DNA of 64,000 bases from Linderina pennispora (taxonomy: Eukaryota > Kickxellomycota > Kickxellomycetes > Kickxellales > Kickxellaceae): the NCBI RefSeq assembly GCF_002104995.1, contig NW_024468255.1, positions 868,001 through 932,000 on the forward strand, in the 5' to 3' direction. Both the position numbers and the translations under genes were made by a program. Below the pieces are notes generated by a model, which saw nothing but the letters and a program-made list of their open reading frames with translations, did not search any database and had not been told where the DNA came from. This document shows, piece by piece, positions 11,201 through 22,271 of the stretch (position 1 is its first letter; every line of letters begins with the position of its first letter).

Positions 11201-13081
11201 ATGGCACCGTCAAAGAAGGGAAAAAAGTCTGACAAGAGCGAGCCGGTGAAGAAGGTGACCCAGGACTCTCGGTTTGCGCACGTCCAAGAGGACCCGCGGT
11301 TCATGCGGCCAAAGAAGGGGCAGAGCAAGGTCAAGGTCGACAAGCGGTTTGCGCACATGGTCAAGGACAAGGATTTCACCGAGACATCCAAGGTTGACCG
11401 GTATGGCCGTGTACGCGAGGACAACAGAATCGAAGCGCAGCTGCGCAACACGTACGACTTCAGCGGCTCAGAGGAGGAAAAGTCTGGGTCCGAGTCTGGG
11501 TCCGAGTCCGAGTCTGATTCAGAGTCCAGCGATGACGACGACGAGCAGCAGCCTGCCGGGTTTGTAGACCGGGCTCGTGGCGAGGGCATCGACTCTGAGT
11601 CGTCGTCTGAATCTGACTCCGATATTTCTGATGTCGAGTGGGGCAAGGTCGGCGGCCGGCGCGAGGGCGGGCTCAGCGACGTCGAGGAGGACCCCGACAC
11701 GATTCCGCGTGGCGATGAGACGCGGCGATTCGCCTGCGTCAACCTTGACTGGGACCATGTACGTGCAGTCGATCTGCTCACCGTGTTTTCGGCCTTCAAG
11801 CCCGACGGCGGCTCCGTCCTGTCTGTCAAGATTTACCCGTCAGAGTTTGGTAAGGAGCGCATGGCCAAGGAGGCAATCGAGGGTCCGCCGCGCGACATCT
11901 TTGGCGACGGCAAGCAGATGGAAGAGGAGAATGAGAGCGATTCGGACGATGATCTTGTCAAAAAGCAGGTTGAGGATGGCAGCGAGGAGCTGGACCAAGT
12001 GGCACTGCGCAAGTACGAGCTGGAGAAAATGAAGTACTACTTTGCTGTCGCCGAATTCGACTCTGTCGAGACCGCACGCGCTGTCTACAACCACTGCGAT
12101 GACACAGAGTTTGAGGCATCGGCGAATTTCTTTGATCTGCGGTTCGTCCCCGACGACATGGCGTTCGACGATGAGCCCACTGACGAGGCATTCCGCGTGC
12201 CCGAGAAATACGAGCCGGCCGACTTCACCACACAAGCGCTGCAGCACTCAAAGGTCAGCCTGACGTGGGACGCAGACGAGCCCAGCCGCACAAAGGTCAC
12301 CCGCCGCGCCTTCACGCAGGATGAAGTTGAGAATATGGATTTCGCCGGGCTGCTAGCATCCTCTGACGAGTCGTCTGATGAAGAAGCCCGGACACGCGCA
12401 CGCAGCCTGCTGTTGGCCGGCAAAAACGACAGCGATAGCGACGAGAGCCACGCCGATGACGGCGAAAACGAGATGGAGATTACATTTACGCCTGGCCTCA
12501 GCGAGGCGGCAGCCGAAAAGCTGGAGAGCAAGAGCAAGGTGGATGATTCGCATGACAATGAGACGACCATCGAGCGGTTCCGTCGCGTCAAGAAGGAGCG
12601 TCGCGAGAAATGGAAGGAGAGCAAGAAGAACAAAAAGAGCGATCTGGTTTCGGACGACGAGCTGGATACCGAGACCGCCGCCGATCCGTTCTTCACCTAC
12701 AGCGACGACGAGACGCCTGCAAAGACAAAGAAGGTGCGCGAAAGCAAGTCTGAGCGCAAGCAGCGGCAGGAGAAAGAGAAGAAGGAGCGGGAGGAGCTCG
12801 AGCTGCTTCTGGATGGCGCTGAGTCTGGCCGCAAGCACTTTGACATGGCCGAGATCATCAAGTCCGAAAAGCACAAGGGCAAGAAGAAGGGCAAGAAGGG
12901 CCAGAAGCGCGCCGAGGTTGACGATGGCTTCAAGGTGGATACCAGCGACCCGCGTTTCAGCGCTCTGTACGACTCGCACAACTTTGCCATTGATCCAAAC
13001 AACCCGAACTTCAAGAAGACCAAGGCTATGAAGGAGCTTCTCGACGAGAGCCGCAAGCGCCACAAGTCATCATACAACTGA
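11201..13081 (+). CDS. ESF1: ESF1-like pre-rRNA processing factor
   Basis: This is a 626-residue nucleolar protein needed for early 18S rRNA maturation in the SSU processome. The N-terminus has the repeated motif DSRFAHVQEDPRF and KVDKRFAHMVKDKDF. A Ser/Glu/Asp-rich linker follows (about residues 88-150), then the ESF1 RRM-like domain from RRFACVNLDWDHVRAVDLLT through FDLRFVPDDMAFDDEP. Long Lys/Glu coiled-coil segments lead to the terminal NUC153 motif (DPRFSALYDSHNFAIDPNNP). ATG 11201 starts MAPSKKGKK, typical of nucleolar proteins; an ATG at 11126 adds 25 unconserved residues. The frame is intact for 1.9 kb, in contrast to several neighbours. Confidence 0.93.
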   Translation: MAPSKKGKKSDKSEPVKKVTQDSRFAHVQEDPRFMRPKKGQSKVKVDKRFAHMVKDKDFTETSKVDRYGRVREDNRIEAQLRNTYDFSGSEEEKSGSESGSESESDSESSDDDDEQQPAGFVDRARGEGIDSESSSESDSDISDVEWGKVGGRREGGLSDVEEDPDTIPRGDETRRFACVNLDWDHVRAVDLLTVFSAFKPDGGSVLSVKIYPSEFGKERMAKEAIEGPPRDIFGDGKQMEEENESDSDDDLVKKQVEDGSEELDQVALRKYELEKMKYYFAVAEFDSVETARAVYNHCDDTEFEASANFFDLRFVPDDMAFDDEPTDEAFRVPEKYEPADFTTQALQHSKVSLTWDADEPSRTKVTRRAFTQDEVENMDFAGLLASSDESSDEEARTRARSLLLAGKNDSDSDESHADDGENEMEITFTPGLSEAAAEKLESKSKVDDSHDNETTIERFRRVKKERREKWKESKKNKKSDLVSDDELDTETAADPFFTYSDDETPAKTKKVRESKSERKQRQEKEKKEREELELLLDGAESGRKHFDMAEIIKSEKHKGKKKGKKGQKRAEVDDGFKVDTSDPRFSALYDSHNFAIDPNNPNFKKTKAMKELLDESRKRHKSSYN

Positions 13082-13139
13082 ACATCGCCATTACATTCCA
13101 ACGATACTAAAAAAATACTGAGTTCAAACGGTGTTTGCA

Positions 13140-14126
13140 TTATGCCCGGGTGGGTCCTGCCACGGCGAGCAACGACGGTGTGCTAGATGCTGCTGACTTG
13201 TCAGTCTGCTGCTCTTGAGGATAGTGAGGATGATGATGCTGCTGTTGTGACTCCCACACAGACGGCATCAGTAGTGTCGAAAATGTCATCGCCTGCGGCA
13301 CGCTCTCAACTATGTGCTCATCCTCATCCTCTTCTTCCTTATCCTTCTCTTCCTCCTCTCGCTCCATATGTCTGCCCTCCACATCGCCAATGCTCATCTG
13401 CTGCTCAGTCTCCTGCCTCCGCTGCCTCTGCTGGTGTGCTTTTGTGTAGTTCTGGGACAGTGTGGCAGGAATGGCTGGCGGCAACAGTGGCTTAACGAAC
13501 GTGTCATACAGCCACGTCGCGCCATTGTACTTGTGGTGCTGCGCCCACAAGAGCACTGCAATCTTTGCCACACGATAGAACGGAAACAGCTTCAGAATCG
13601 GTCCAGCCCAGTGGTCTGCCGTCGTCAATACGCCGTATATGGCCCAGTACATCAGCCACTGCTTCTTGTCGAGATTCGGCCCTGTCTCGCCCATCGCCAT
13701 ATCCAGCTCTCCCTTCGACGCTGCTTGCATCATGTCGCCGTACTCGATGGCTAGGATTGACTGGTATGTTGGGTATGCAATCCCGACAATGTTTGTCAAA
13801 AGGTCCAGCGCGTGTATGTACATGTAGCGGAGGGCATAGACTGTTGAGGCTGCTGCTGCCATGAATGCAAACTCGGGCGGCACTATCCGCACGCTCAGCA
13901 GGAGCCGGAAGGTCGGGTTCAGACGCAGGCGCTTCTCCAGGGCCAGAGTGCGGCGTGTGCAGAAGCAGTGCAGCTTAACAAAAAGCGGGTGGAGGTGCGG
14001 CGGCAGGCTCTGCAAAACCACCTTGTCGAGCCGGCGAAACACCGCGTTTACCGCGTTTGTCGCTGGATACTGGTCGCGCGGCAGCTGGCCGACCGCCGAA
14101 AGGAAAAAGGCATCCTTGTCGCTCAT
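13140..14126 (-). CDS. TB2/DP1/HVA22 (REEP/Yop1-like) ER-shaping membrane protein
   Basis: A 328-residue protein of the family that bends ER tubules through hydrophobic hairpins. The TB2/DP1/HVA22 domain shows GIAYPTYQSILAIE, KKQWLMYWAIYGVLTTADHW and LKLFPFYRVAKIAVLLWAQHH with GATWLYDTFVKPLLP (about residues 115-225). It has a longer N-terminal cytosolic segment than Yop1 and an unusual C-terminal tail rich in Gln, Glu and His. The tail includes an acidic EEEEKDKEEEDEDEH run and a QQQHHHPHYPQEQQ run. The family call is firm; the Yop1 versus REEP1-4 subgroup is not decided. It is convergent with ESF1, 58 bp apart. Confidence 0.85.
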   Translation of the reverse strand: MSDKDAFFLSAVGQLPRDQYPATNAVNAVFRRLDKVVLQSLPPHLHPLFVKLHCFCTRRTLALEKRLRLNPTFRLLLSVRIVPPEFAFMAAAASTVYALRYMYIHALDLLTNIVGIAYPTYQSILAIEYGDMMQAASKGELDMAMGETGPNLDKKQWLMYWAIYGVLTTADHWAGPILKLFPFYRVAKIAVLLWAQHHKYNGATWLYDTFVKPLLPPAIPATLSQNYTKAHQQRQRRQETEQQMSIGDVEGRHMEREEEEKDKEEEDEDEHIVESVPQAMTFSTLLMPSVWESQQQHHHPHYPQEQQTDKSAASSTPSLLAVAGPTRA

Positions 14127-14408
14127 AGGAAGAGTATTGGTAGGAAATTAAAATAAAAACGGCGGAATGGTGGTGGGCGGAAGCGGGCGACGAAGGTCCA
14201 AGCGACCCGTCCTTTTTGACGAGGTGCAGCCGACCGCCTGCTTGGTAGATCAAAGCCATCCTTTTCACGTGAACACCGAGCCACCATGCTTCTCGAATAA
14301 GACCGAGCCGCCGAACCGAGCAGATAATCTGCAGCAAAAAAATGGCTCAAGCGTTGTGCCCCAGCCTCCTCTTGTCTGCATTTCCTGGTCAAAGTAAAAA
14401 AGCTCACA

Positions 14409-15239
14409 ATGTCTATGCGAAAGTACCTGGAGCGCTCGGCTGTCGCGCTGAAGCAGGGCGTGGAGAGCGCGTACTCTGGCGACTTTATGAACCGCCAGCT
14501 TGACTACACTGTCGCCAAAGTGAATTGCCGCGCTGATTTGCAAAACTGGGTGCGTGGCTCGGACCGCGACGTCGGCGGGTTCTCCGATGCATACCTGGAC
14601 ACAACGCGCCATGGGCACGCCAAATTCCACGGCTACATTTCACAGAAGCTGCCCGAAGACCCACGCTTCACACGCAGCGGCTACGCAATGGTACGATCTT
14701 GCCAGCCCCAGTCACACATGTTTGGCGGCAAGTACTGGGACAGCTCGCTGTTCCGGTACCTGATGCTGAGAGTCAGGGCTGACAACCGCAAGTATTTTGT
14801 GAATCTGAAGTCGTCGACTGTCGTGCAGACCGATATCTACCAGCACCTGCTGCCGATCCGCACGCCTGGCCGGTGGGAGACAGTGGTAATTCCGTTCAAC
14901 GAGTTTACGCTGACAAGCAATTCGGTCATTATTGCGTCACAGCCCGGAATGTCTGAGACCGAGATGGAGACTGTGGGCTTTTCGATTTCAGACAGGCAGG
15001 AAGGCCCATTCTGCTTGGAGTTTGCGTGGATCAAGGCAGTCAACTCGATACGAACATTTGGAAAAACAATCCGGCTGCCGTATACTGCCGACATGACATG
15101 GAGGACCGACTTTGACCAAGCTCGACAAGGACCTGTAGGAGCAATAAATAAACTCGGCTCTGAGTGTGGGCTTTCACGTTCACCTGGTAGCAGGCGGCTC
15201 GAATTCTTCCAGCGCAGCCATCAGCTGCGCACAGGATGA
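14409..15239 (+). CDS. CIA30: CIA30/NDUFAF1-like complex I assembly factor, 3' end uncertain
   Basis: CIA30 family proteins bind assembly intermediates of mitochondrial complex I. The domain runs from WVRGSDRDVGGFSDAYLD through FHGYISQKLPEDPRFTRSGYAMVRS, YLMLRVRADNRKYFVNLKS and WETVVIPFNEFTLTSNS to GFSISDRQEGPFCLEFAWIKAV (about residues 40-215). The last 40 residues look unlike the family, and an AATAAATAAA poly(A)-type signal at about 15142 lies inside the frame. The natural stop is therefore probably near 15139 (a TAG lies in the neighbouring frame) and a base may be lost there. The presence of this gene implies the organism has rotenone-sensitive complex I, unlike Saccharomyces. Confidence 0.85.
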   Translation: MSMRKYLERSAVALKQGVESAYSGDFMNRQLDYTVAKVNCRADLQNWVRGSDRDVGGFSDAYLDTTRHGHAKFHGYISQKLPEDPRFTRSGYAMVRSCQPQSHMFGGKYWDSSLFRYLMLRVRADNRKYFVNLKSSTVVQTDIYQHLLPIRTPGRWETVVIPFNEFTLTSNSVIIASQPGMSETEMETVGFSISDRQEGPFCLEFAWIKAVNSIRTFGKTIRLPYTADMTWRTDFDQARQGPVGAINKLGSECGLSRSPGSRRLEFFQRSHQLRTG

Positions 15240-15312
15240 GGGCCCAGCCTTTTTTTCGTCCAATCCGAACGTATGCAATGTCTTGGCGCGGCATGAGGCG
15301 CCCTCAACTGGG

Positions 15313-15320
15313 TATAAAAG
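15313..15320 (+). promoter_or_regulatory. TATA box of the Vip1-like gene
   Basis: TATAAAAG lies 91 bp upstream of the start codon at 15404, followed by a pyrimidine-rich leader. Confidence 0.6.
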
Positions 15321-15403
15321 GATCACCCGCCGTGCTGTTGACACCTTCGCTCTATCTCCAACAAACCTCCCAGTTCTCTTCAATTTTTCACACACTTTAA
15401 ACC

Positions 15404-16270
15404 ATGACTGTCAACGTTACCTGGAAGACGCCTGTGCCAACCGTGCCTGACGCAACCTTCGTCGTCGTCGATAACATCGCTCTGAGCGCGACCGAGGACA
15501 ACGTGCGCGACTTTTTCGCCTTCTGCGGCACTATCCAGTCGCTGGAGCTCCAGAAGACCGAGCGCGGCACGCAGGTTGGTCTGATAAAGTTCGCGACCGC
15601 TGACTCGGCAAAGACATCCTTGCTGCTGTCCAATGCACTCATCAACTACGAGGCCATTACTGTGGCTCCGCTGTTCCCTGAGACAAACCCTGAGACGCCG
15701 CCCAACGAGGCCGTAGCTCGCAGCACCGAGCCGGCCCCCGCCCAGCCATCTTCGACGGGCAAGCCCGCTCTCTACATTGTCCATGAGCTCCTGGCCGCTG
15801 GCTATGTTCTGGGCGAGCAAGTCATCGCGCGTGCGTCAGTGTTTGATGCCTAAGCACAGGATCACCGAGCGCTCGCAGCAGCAGGCCAGGTCGCTTGACT
15901 CGCAGTACAAGCTGACCGACTACTTGCAGCAGTGGGACAACAAGTTCAATCTGACCAAGCGTGCAACCGACGCATACAACAAGCTGCAGAGCCATCCGAC
16001 CGGCCAGAGGGTGCTGTTTACCGTCAAAGACGCATATGACTCGGCCCTGGACCTTGCGCAATCCAGGCGAGGGAGATTGCGGAGCGGAAGCGCGCTGATG
16101 GGTCGCCGCTGTTTGGGAAGATTCCCATTCCGCCGGCGCCGGCTGCAGGCCCATCCAACACCAGCCCAGCTGCCGGTGGTCTGGCTGCAGGTCCTGTTAA
16201 CCCTCCGCCTCCTGCTACCCCCAGCGAGAAGGAGGGCACGCCTGCCAGCAACGCTGCATCGCTTGACTGA
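15404..16270 (+). CDS. Vip1-type RRM protein, two frame breaks
   Basis: This resembles the fungal/plant family of Schizosaccharomyces vip1: one N-terminal RRM followed by a helical domain. The RRM is visible as ATFVVVDNIALSATEDNVRDFF, GTIQSLELQK and VGLIKFATADSAKTSLLLSN. ALYIVHELLAAGYVLGEQVI starts the helical part. The frame then needs one T removed at 15851 to read AKHRITERSQQQARSLDSQYKLTDY and GQRVLFTVKDAYDSALD. A second break near 16060 leads to EIAERKRADGSPLFGK and a Pro/Ala-rich tail ending in NAASLD at 16270. The function of the family is not known to me beyond presumed RNA binding. Confidence 0.75.
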
Positions 16271-16438
16271 ATACCAGTTCCGCTCTTCATTCTTTACATG
16301 AATATATACAAAGTATGACACTGTAATCCACCTGGTGGTAAGATGATGTGTCTGCTTTCTATTTGCAGTATATATCGACTTGGTTGACGTGCGGACATGC
16401 CCACGGAATCTCTGGAACTAGCTCGCACCGCACCCGCT

Positions 16439-18043
16439 CTACCACAGCGCCCTCAATAGCCGTGTGTACTGACATGTGCTTGACAGTTGGAAGCTAGAGA
16501 TGCAACAATAAGAAGGCGCTCTACAAGCTGCTACCTGGTGTATCGCTTTGCTCTCATTACGCATGAAGGCTGTGGTAAGTGTGACGATAGGCGTGCTCTT
16601 GAACGCGCCATACGCCTGCTCAATAGCTCTTGGTACCATGTGTTCCCTGCTTTCTGTGCTGTCACAAAGAAAACTGACATAAGCCCGCCGGACTGTAGGC
16701 TTGTGGTGTATCATCCGTAGCATCTCTCTTGGCGATATCCACATACTGGAAATGTCAAATTACACAATCTTGAAAATCCGTGGAATTGTTCAAGCGAGGT
16801 ATGAAGCTGGCTGTAGTGGAAGTCGCCATTCAATCCTAATACAAGCGATGTTACAGCGCTGTGATATGTGTAGCACCGTCTCAAGCATGCTGCCACGCAT
16901 TGTATCACTCTGCTGTCGATGAAAACTTATATCCTGTGGCCAAAACACCGGAATATGCACGTAGTCCAGACTAATACAAGACTCGGTCTGAATCGGACGA
17001 ATTCTTTAGAGCGTCTGCAACCATATAGTCCACCGGTAGCACAAGGCTCTCCAGAGTCATTCTGTTTCCACGAAACAGTACATCATTACTGAAAGGGTAG
17101 AATGGGCTACATACTAGCTTTCTCAGTCTGGGAAAGGGGTCACCAGCTGGTGCATATCTGGAATACTTAGCGAAATTGGAGGACACTACAGCATGCAGCT
17201 CTAGGTGCTGTACGTCTGGGTATACATGAGGGATGGCTGCATCCTTGTCCCGGACCAGCAACGAGCACAAGTCGTGTGAGATTTGACGTAAACAGATTGA
17301 CCTTAGCGTCTGGGCGTTTCCGTTGCACGAGCTCGACATGGGGCACATCGAACATTTCGCCTCCAAGTGAAATGCTAGTCAGACTAGCGGTTGGCTTTGC
17401 AGCTATAGAGAGACACTCCTTGAAGGCGTGATACCGTGTGAAATGCTGCAAAGGCCGATACCTGTCGTATTTTACGTCATTGTGCCAATGCCAGATGTCC
17501 ACCCAAAGCGCGAACTCATCCTGTCTGTCAGGAACTGCGTAGGGTAAGGTCTCCATGACACGCTTACAGAATAGTAGAGCCCCCTCGGACCCATACGGGT
17601 AAGGTGAGGGCATCCCTTCGCCTGAATCGATATCTGGGGGACATTTGGAAATGCAATGCTGCTGAACGGAGGCTGCAGAGCAGGTCAGCAGCCCGACCAT
17701 CAAAGATACAATCGAATCTGACACGGGCGGTTACCTGCTTAACAAAGCGCAGAACGCTTTCCTCGGCCGCCAGTTCAATGGTTGGTGTTTGGAGGCAAAC
17801 TGCGCGAAGGTCCCATTTCAGGCCAAGGAATATACTTGCATGCTTGTAGAATTCCTTAGCGGCTACGTTCCTTCAGGTCTGGGGCACCTGGAGAAGGGGC
17901 AGAAGTGATGGGCATTTCGCATACCCTAGACTGCTGACAATCATGTAGCAAGGAGGAGATTTGGCCAAGGTTTGCAGGAGACAAGATATGATCCGCGTAA
18001 TAACTAACTCGGGCAGGCATTGTGCAGCTGCGAGTCTGTTCAT
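16439..18043 (-). pseudogene. F-box/LRR-like gene, fragmented (relic or heavily mis-sequenced)
   Basis: Five or more minus-strand frames in order look like one gene of a large fungal F-box/LRR-like family. The start is MNRLAAAQCLPELVITRIISCLL (18043), an F-box-like Leu-Pro opening. Then come FYKHASIFLGLKWDLRAVCLQ (about 17850), LRSICLRQISHDLCSLL, PDVQHLELHAVV, PFPRLRKLVCSPFYPFSNDVLFRGN with TLESLVLPVDY (about 17000-17250), and later RLCNLTFPV, AFKSTPIVTLTTAFM and a CNIS-like CCISSFQLSS end near 16440. Repeated leucine-rich periodicity and ordered family blocks support one gene. At least four frame changes within 1.6 kb fit a decayed copy, although intact neighbours broken by indels show that sequence error may contribute. 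Confidence 0.6.
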
Positions 18044-19616
18044 GTTTAAAGGGCTTGTGTGTAAGCTGAGCCTGAAAAGTACAAATACCATGTCGCTTTC
18101 TGGCCGCAAAGATGCTGGCAATTGAAAATCCTTGAGGTTCAGTGGGCAGTGTTATGGCCAGCACTCGAACCAGTTGAGACACTACTATATTGTGGCTATG
18201 TGCCTGCTACAATCGTTCCAAATATCTGGCATGCTCGCTGCCTGGTATGTGGCATCATTAGCCTTTATTATTACCATGCTTGCAGCTTCCAACTCATAAA
18301 TGAAGCAGTACCGTATTAGTCCGCTCATCTTGTCCACTATTGCTCAGACGATGCGCTTACCGATACTCAGCAGCCATAGGAATCCGAACCATGGCATGGA
18401 CAGTGGTCCTGAAGCCCAGTGTGCCAAGCTCCGCAAGCCGCAATCGGTCGCATCTGCGCTCGCCGATCGTGATTGGATGTGCTGTTGGCCAGCTCCGTTG
18501 TGCCACTTTTTCTTGCAAGCCTGAAACACTCTGCCTCCTGATTTTTCTTCTCTAGCCATTTCTCTGTACTCTTTTTTATTCTACCAGCGCCCATTCGACA
18601 ATCTCTGCTTGTCGTTCTCAATTATCTTCTTTCCTGCTCGCTTTAAGGTACTTGTCGCCCGGTGTTCTGTCCTTATTCTTTCAAGACAGCGCAATGTGTG
18701 GTCTTTGAGTCCAAGCGAGCCGCTGTTCAGGCTTGTGAAAGCCTTGGTATCTTTGTCTTCTCGCTTTATTTTGCCCCGCGCGCACGCGTTTTAACTCGTT
18801 TCGTGGCCGGTGGACGATGCGTTCTCCTGTCTGGAGATAGCCCCTTCCCTCTGGGTCGGTCGGAAGCAGCGGTGGTGGCCGTGCTTTGAGGCGGGGGCTG
18901 GCGGGCACACGTGCGGGCGTAACTGGCAGTACATGGCGAAGAATGAAAGCGTGGGCGGTGTGGTTGCTCTTGAGAGCGCTAGCGCTTTTCTTTGCTCTGC
19001 TGGCCGCAGTTCGCCGGTTACGCAAACAAACTTCTGGCGCGGATCAGCTGCAGAGGGGCGCGATTGGGGCGAAGGGGATGCGGACGCCAGTGGAGGCTCT
19101 GAAGCGTAGTTGCAGCGAGAATGTGCCTAGTGGCAAGCTACTTGGTAGAGCCTACACAGGCCCTCGGCTTGACCCTGTCCCCTGCTCTACGTAGCAGCAC
19201 TAGGTGCTTTTGGCTTGGCCCCTTTGGCTGGTTTCGCAGAGTGGATCGCGGACTGGAGCTTGTCTCTCTTTCGCCTGCTGAACAAACCAGGGCCAACAGG
19301 AGCATCCTCTCGTTCATTGCCCCCCTCAGTCTGCTGCCGACTAGCCACCTCTGGCTCATTCGCGTGTTTACTCGGAGCCACCGTGCCCAACTGTCGTTCG
19401 CAAGTGCTTATTTCGAAAGGACCGCTTGTGTTTTGCAACTATTGTCGGATTTCTTCCTCTATCTCCAGCTCTCTCGCGTTGCTCATGCTGACACATGCTT
19501 CTAACCACTGTCATCTCACTCCCTCACTCTTTTCGCTGAATTATTTCTCCCATTCACACACATACATCGGATTCTGCCTCGTGTGGAACATAGACCGTCT
19601 ATCAACACGTCAGATC
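18044..19616. other. Long upstream region of the YRA1-like gene
   Basis: About 1.57 kb without a supportable coding gene. It is pyrimidine-rich from about 18520 to 18660 and again from 19400 to 19600, with several short upstream ATGs. A long 5' leader, perhaps with an intron, is possible but I cannot fix its borders. Confidence 0.4.
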
Positions 19617-20384
19617 ATGTCCGCCAACCTCGACAAGTCGCTCGATGAGATCATCTCGGAGACCCCCCGCCGCAACGGCGGTGGACGTCGCAGCAACAAC
19701 AGCAGCGGCCACCAGTCGAACCGCAGCTCGCCCTACGCCCGCCGCGACGGCGGAGTCCAGAAGCGCGGACAGAAGCAGCAGCAGCAACAAACACTGGCAG
19801 CCCAGACAATGATGATGAACCAGGCTGCATTCCTCACTGCCAACACCCAGCAGCAGAGCCAGGGCGGCAAGATCCTGGTTGGCAACCTGGACTATGGCGT
19901 GACCGAGGCGGACCTGCGCGAGCTGTTCACCCAGGTTGGCCCAGTCAAGCGTGCCACGCTGAATTTTGGCCCCAATGGCCGGTCGAAGGGCAGCGGCGAG
20001 GTCATCTTCCGGTCGCCGGCGCACGCGGCCCTGGCAGTCGAGCGCTACCATGGCGTGACGCTCGACGGCCGCACCATGAAGATTGAGGTCGCCTACAACC
20101 CGATGGCTGTGCCGATGATGATGCCCACCATGATGCCCGGCGCTGTGATGCAGGGATCGCCGGCTGGCGGCAAGGCGCCGAGGAGCGGTGGCAGAGCCAA
20201 TGGCGCCGGACGGCAGAAGCAGCAGAACGGTCCCGCAAACGGAGGCAAGGGTCGCCGTGGCGGCCACAAGGGCGGTCGTGGTGGCGACCGTGAGAAGCGC
20301 CCGGATGCCACCAAGGAGTCGCTTGACGCTGACCTCGACACCTACATGAAGGAGACCGAGAAGCCCGCTGCTGCCGCCAACTAA
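19617..20384 (+). CDS. YRA1: ALYREF/Yra1-like mRNA export adaptor
   Basis: A 255-residue REF-family protein. It bridges the DEAD-box protein Sub2/UAP56 and the exporter Mex67 within TREX. The N-terminal NLDKSLDEIISETP is the conserved UAP56-binding motif. An Arg/Gly-rich and Gln-rich spacer precedes the RRM (KILVGNLDYGVTEADL as RNP2 side, GSGEVIFRSPAHAALAVE as RNP1 side). An RGG-type basic region follows, and the C-terminal ESLDADLDTYMKE is the second UAP56-binding motif. Both end motifs are intact, so the gene is complete. ATG 19617 is chosen because it directly precedes the UAP56 motif; the frame is open upstream but without similarity. Confidence 0.92.
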   Translation: MSANLDKSLDEIISETPRRNGGGRRSNNSSGHQSNRSSPYARRDGGVQKRGQKQQQQQTLAAQTMMMNQAAFLTANTQQQSQGGKILVGNLDYGVTEADLRELFTQVGPVKRATLNFGPNGRSKGSGEVIFRSPAHAALAVERYHGVTLDGRTMKIEVAYNPMAVPMMMPTMMPGAVMQGSPAGGKAPRSGGRANGAGRQKQQNGPANGGKGRRGGHKGGRGGDREKRPDATKESLDADLDTYMKETEKPAAAAN

Positions 20385-22271
20385 ACACAAAACACAAAAC
20401 ACAAATTTTCACATTTTTTCTCTCGCTTTTTTTATTGACATGTTTCTTTTAACCCCCACGACATTCACTTGAATATGCTAAGTATGCAGTCATGTGTTAA
20501 CACATACTGATGCTCAAGTTCAACATAATCATATTTGTGGTCGCTGTGTATCTAGCCATATATTGATGGTAGATAGAGTTACTATGGCCATCAGTGCAGT
20601 TGTTGCGCACCAGAAGCAATGGTCCTTGATGCCACCATGGAGGCTAATGTATAGGGCCTCATCACAAGCGCCAGCGAGAGTCACTCCTCAGCGTCTTCAA
20701 GGAGTGTTAGTGATATGGTGTGGTGTACCAGACAATCATCTACAACATTGGTATGCAAAGGTGTTTTGTTCCTCTTTGCTTGCTACAGCAGCACCAATAT
20801 AGAAGTCAAGTATATCATCAGGCTTGTGCAGCTGAATCTGACATTCTCTGTTTCTCTTTTCTTTCAGCTACTCTACATTTCCAATATCCTAATACTAACA
20901 AAAATACTTTTACACATTACTCCAACCCTATTTTCACATCAACACTATGTAACAAGTATATTTGAGCATTGCCCACCAATCGACGACAATACCGGTGATA
21001 GCAACATGGCCATCCACGGTGATGCTAACGTGAATGCTGACAGAGCCCGCTGGCGCTAAACCCATGTAGGAACGCTTTGGGATACTGCAAAGCTGAGAGG
21101 GTAGCACTGACTGCGCCAAGGTAACCGGCTCTCTGCACACGCACATTTTAGCTGGCAGTTTCAAAGTCTAGCATAGCTGCATATTCATGGTCCGCGCAGA
21201 TCAGACCAATGATATACGAAGCAAGCTTGTATATTCGTTCACTACCCGCTATTAAAATGGCATATAATTGCTACTTTCAAACGTGCCTCCATATAGGTTA
21301 AATAGATTCATGTGCTGCCCAGAGCTGGATGGTCATTGTGTTTACTCATCACTTCATCTATTTCTCCTCGCTTCATTTTTCATTTTTCTTCTTTGTATTT
21401 ACTGGCAATAATTCTGAATAGTGTCTTTATGTGTCAGATAGGCATGGTCTCTGGTAGGATTGCTCGAATATAGTTGGCACATTCGCAAATACATAAGAGT
21501 TTGAGGACAATATGTAAAAATATCTGTATTGTATAGTGCAGAATTTACCAGCCACAGGTTTATCAGTCCCCTGCAACTGCTCAAATACGTTTACTTTCAA
21601 AGCACTGTTCTGTAATGTGTATTTAAAAGTAGATGTATGTTAATCAAAAGAGGGAAGGAGTTTGAAGGCAAGCTGGCGTATTCCGGTCTAAACACTCAGC
21701 ATGGCGGCCGAAAGGGACCATGCGACTATTGTTAGTCGTAGACGCAAGAAATGTGTTTCCTAAGGTGCTGTGGACGACAGCGCCAGAATCCACAATATAG
21801 GTGGGCACGGTGTCTAATCAAACTGCGAGAGTTCCGTATATGCCGCAGTACGGGGAGTGCAGCTATGCAGCTCGGGTGCCAACGTTCCTGCAAACAGATA
21901 TCTCGATTGTATCTACATGCCGCTTTCTGTGCCGCTGCTTCTCGTATTTTTAGATCACCAAGATTTCCAAGCATTTGTGCAGGTCTGCTGAACGGGCTAC
22001 ATGGTCCCCAGTCTATTTTCAGGAGCGACGGCTGTCTTTGCAGGCGCTTTCTGTGAGCCCATGCACGACATTTTCGGCCGTGCATAGTCGCACAGAATGA
22101 GGATATCCTGAGGTGAAAAATCAAGATGATCGACACATGCTCAGCTTATTAATATCTCTCCTTCTCAGCGCCCACTGGACCGCACCGCATCGCTAAAATT
22201 AGCAATCTCCTCGAAAAATCTTGGAAAGGGCAGAAGCAGTATCGGAAGATATCCTCGAGGTTCACGCAGCG
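20385..22271. other. Gene desert with possible LRR-gene relics
   Basis: About 1.9 kb of AT-richer DNA. A minus-strand stretch at 21414-21584 reads LYNTDIFTYCPQTLMYLRMCQL, which has LRR-like spacing. A minus-strand frame at 21732-22136 reads KIDWGPCSPFSRPAQMLGNLGDLKIREAAA. Both look like decayed F-box/LRR copies but are weak. A block around 21571-21597 (GCAACTGCTCAAATACGTTT) recurs with small changes at 24052-24078. No RNA gene was recognised. Confidence 0.4.

Noticed and set aside
11840-13063. Long minus-strand frames under ESF1
   Set aside because: Low-complexity antisense shadows (Leu- or Ser-rich) of the Lys/Glu/Asp-rich ESF1 codons.
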